This document shows, piece by piece, positions 5,408 through 5,704 of a stretch of 5,704 nt of DNA (position 1 is its first letter; every line of letters begins with the position of its first letter). A program made the translations under genes and the position numbers. The notes below the pieces were generated by a model. That model saw nothing but the letters and a program-made list of their open reading frames with translations, was not told where the DNA came from and made no database searches. Source of the stretch: Acetobacteraceae bacterium (GTDB taxonomy: Bacteria > Pseudomonadota > Alphaproteobacteria > Acetobacterales > Acetobacteraceae); contig CANHTE010000121.1 in the NCBI GenBank assembly GCA_947462945.1, positions 1-5,704 on the forward strand, read 5' to 3'.

Positions 5408-5704
5408 GCTGGCACGCCACCATCCTCACCCTGTTTCCGGAGATGTTTCCGGGGCCGCTCGATGTCTCGCTCGCGGGGCGCGCGCTGCGTGAGGAGACAT
5501 GGCGCTGCGAGGCGTTGGATATTCGCGGCTTCGCCCAGGGGCGCCATCGCACCGTGGATGACACGCCCTTTGGCGGCGGTGCCGGCATGGTGATGCGGCC
5601 CGATGTGGCGGATGCGGCCATCGCGGGTGCGATGCCGGAGGGTGATTCTCGCCCTCTGGTCTATCTCACGCCGCGCGGGCGCCTGCTGGATCAGCCGATG
5701 GTGC
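5404..5704 (+). CDS. trmD: tRNA (guanine-37-N1)-methyltransferase TrmD, N-terminal part, 3' end outside window
   Basis: TrmD uses S-adenosylmethionine to methylate G37 next to the anticodon of some tRNAs, which prevents +1 frameshifting. One hundred residues are visible. They include ILTLFPEMF (7-15), the family motif [14 protein letters not shown] (53-66) and YLTPRG (87-92), the start of the knotted SAM-binding region. The later knot residues and the catalytic aspartate (Asp169 in E. coli) lie beyond the edge. The ATG overlaps the rimM stop by four bases (ATGA), a common sign of translational coupling. The order rpsP-rimM-trmD is the standard one, and rplS is expected next. Confidence 0.97.
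   Translation, partial: MSWHATILTLFPEMFPGPLDVSLAGRALREETWRCEALDIRGFAQGRHRTVDDTPFGGGAGMVMRPDVADAAIAGAMPEGDSRPLVYLTPRGRLLDQPMV

Overview
The window looks like ordinary housekeeping chromosome from a GC-rich (roughly two-thirds G+C by eye) alphaproteobacterium. It is most likely a member of the Rhodospirillales/Acetobacteraceae. I infer this from the ThrRS motif NCPCH, the Ffh G4 motif TRVDG, the IF3 sequence, and the gene order ffh-rpsP-rimM-trmD. The family-level placement is inference and was not searched.

Layout from left to right. (1) 1-948, plus strand: the C-terminal half of thrS (threonyl-tRNA synthetase), cut by the window edge. (2) 949-1024: a short gap with a clear 10-bp bulged hairpin (951-977) and then a Shine-Dalgarno sequence. 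(3) infC (translation initiation factor IF3). The best-spaced start is a non-canonical ATA at 1025; the first ATG (1040) lies too far from the ribosome binding site. (4) 1565-1624: terminator-like hairpins between convergent genes. (5) 1610-2905, minus strand: an intact 431-codon gene for a leucine-rich-repeat protein joined to a divergent protein-kinase domain. It carries an uninterrupted run of 11 C on its coding strand. (6) 2906-3133: a divergent intergenic region with a good sigma-70-type promoter (2978-3006) and a structured leader. The leader holds two hairpins each followed by a T run, one of them overlapping a competing hairpin. (7) ffh (SRP GTPase), rpsP (ribosomal protein bS16), rimM (30S maturation factor) and the first 100 codons of trmD (tRNA m1G37 methyltransferase). 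These are tightly packed on the plus strand, with gaps of 29 nt, 7 nt and a 4-nt overlap.

Functionally, the plus-strand genes all serve translation or co-translational protein export: tRNA charging, initiation, membrane targeting of nascent chains, 30S assembly and tRNA modification. The LRR-kinase is the one accessory gene. It sits in opposite orientation between two conserved translation blocks.

I see no CRISPR array, insertion sequence, tRNA, rRNA or obvious novel multi-gene system. The items most worth following up are the structured ffh leader, the ATA start of infC, and the LRR-kinase with its 11-C tract, atypical catalytic loop and shortened activation segment.
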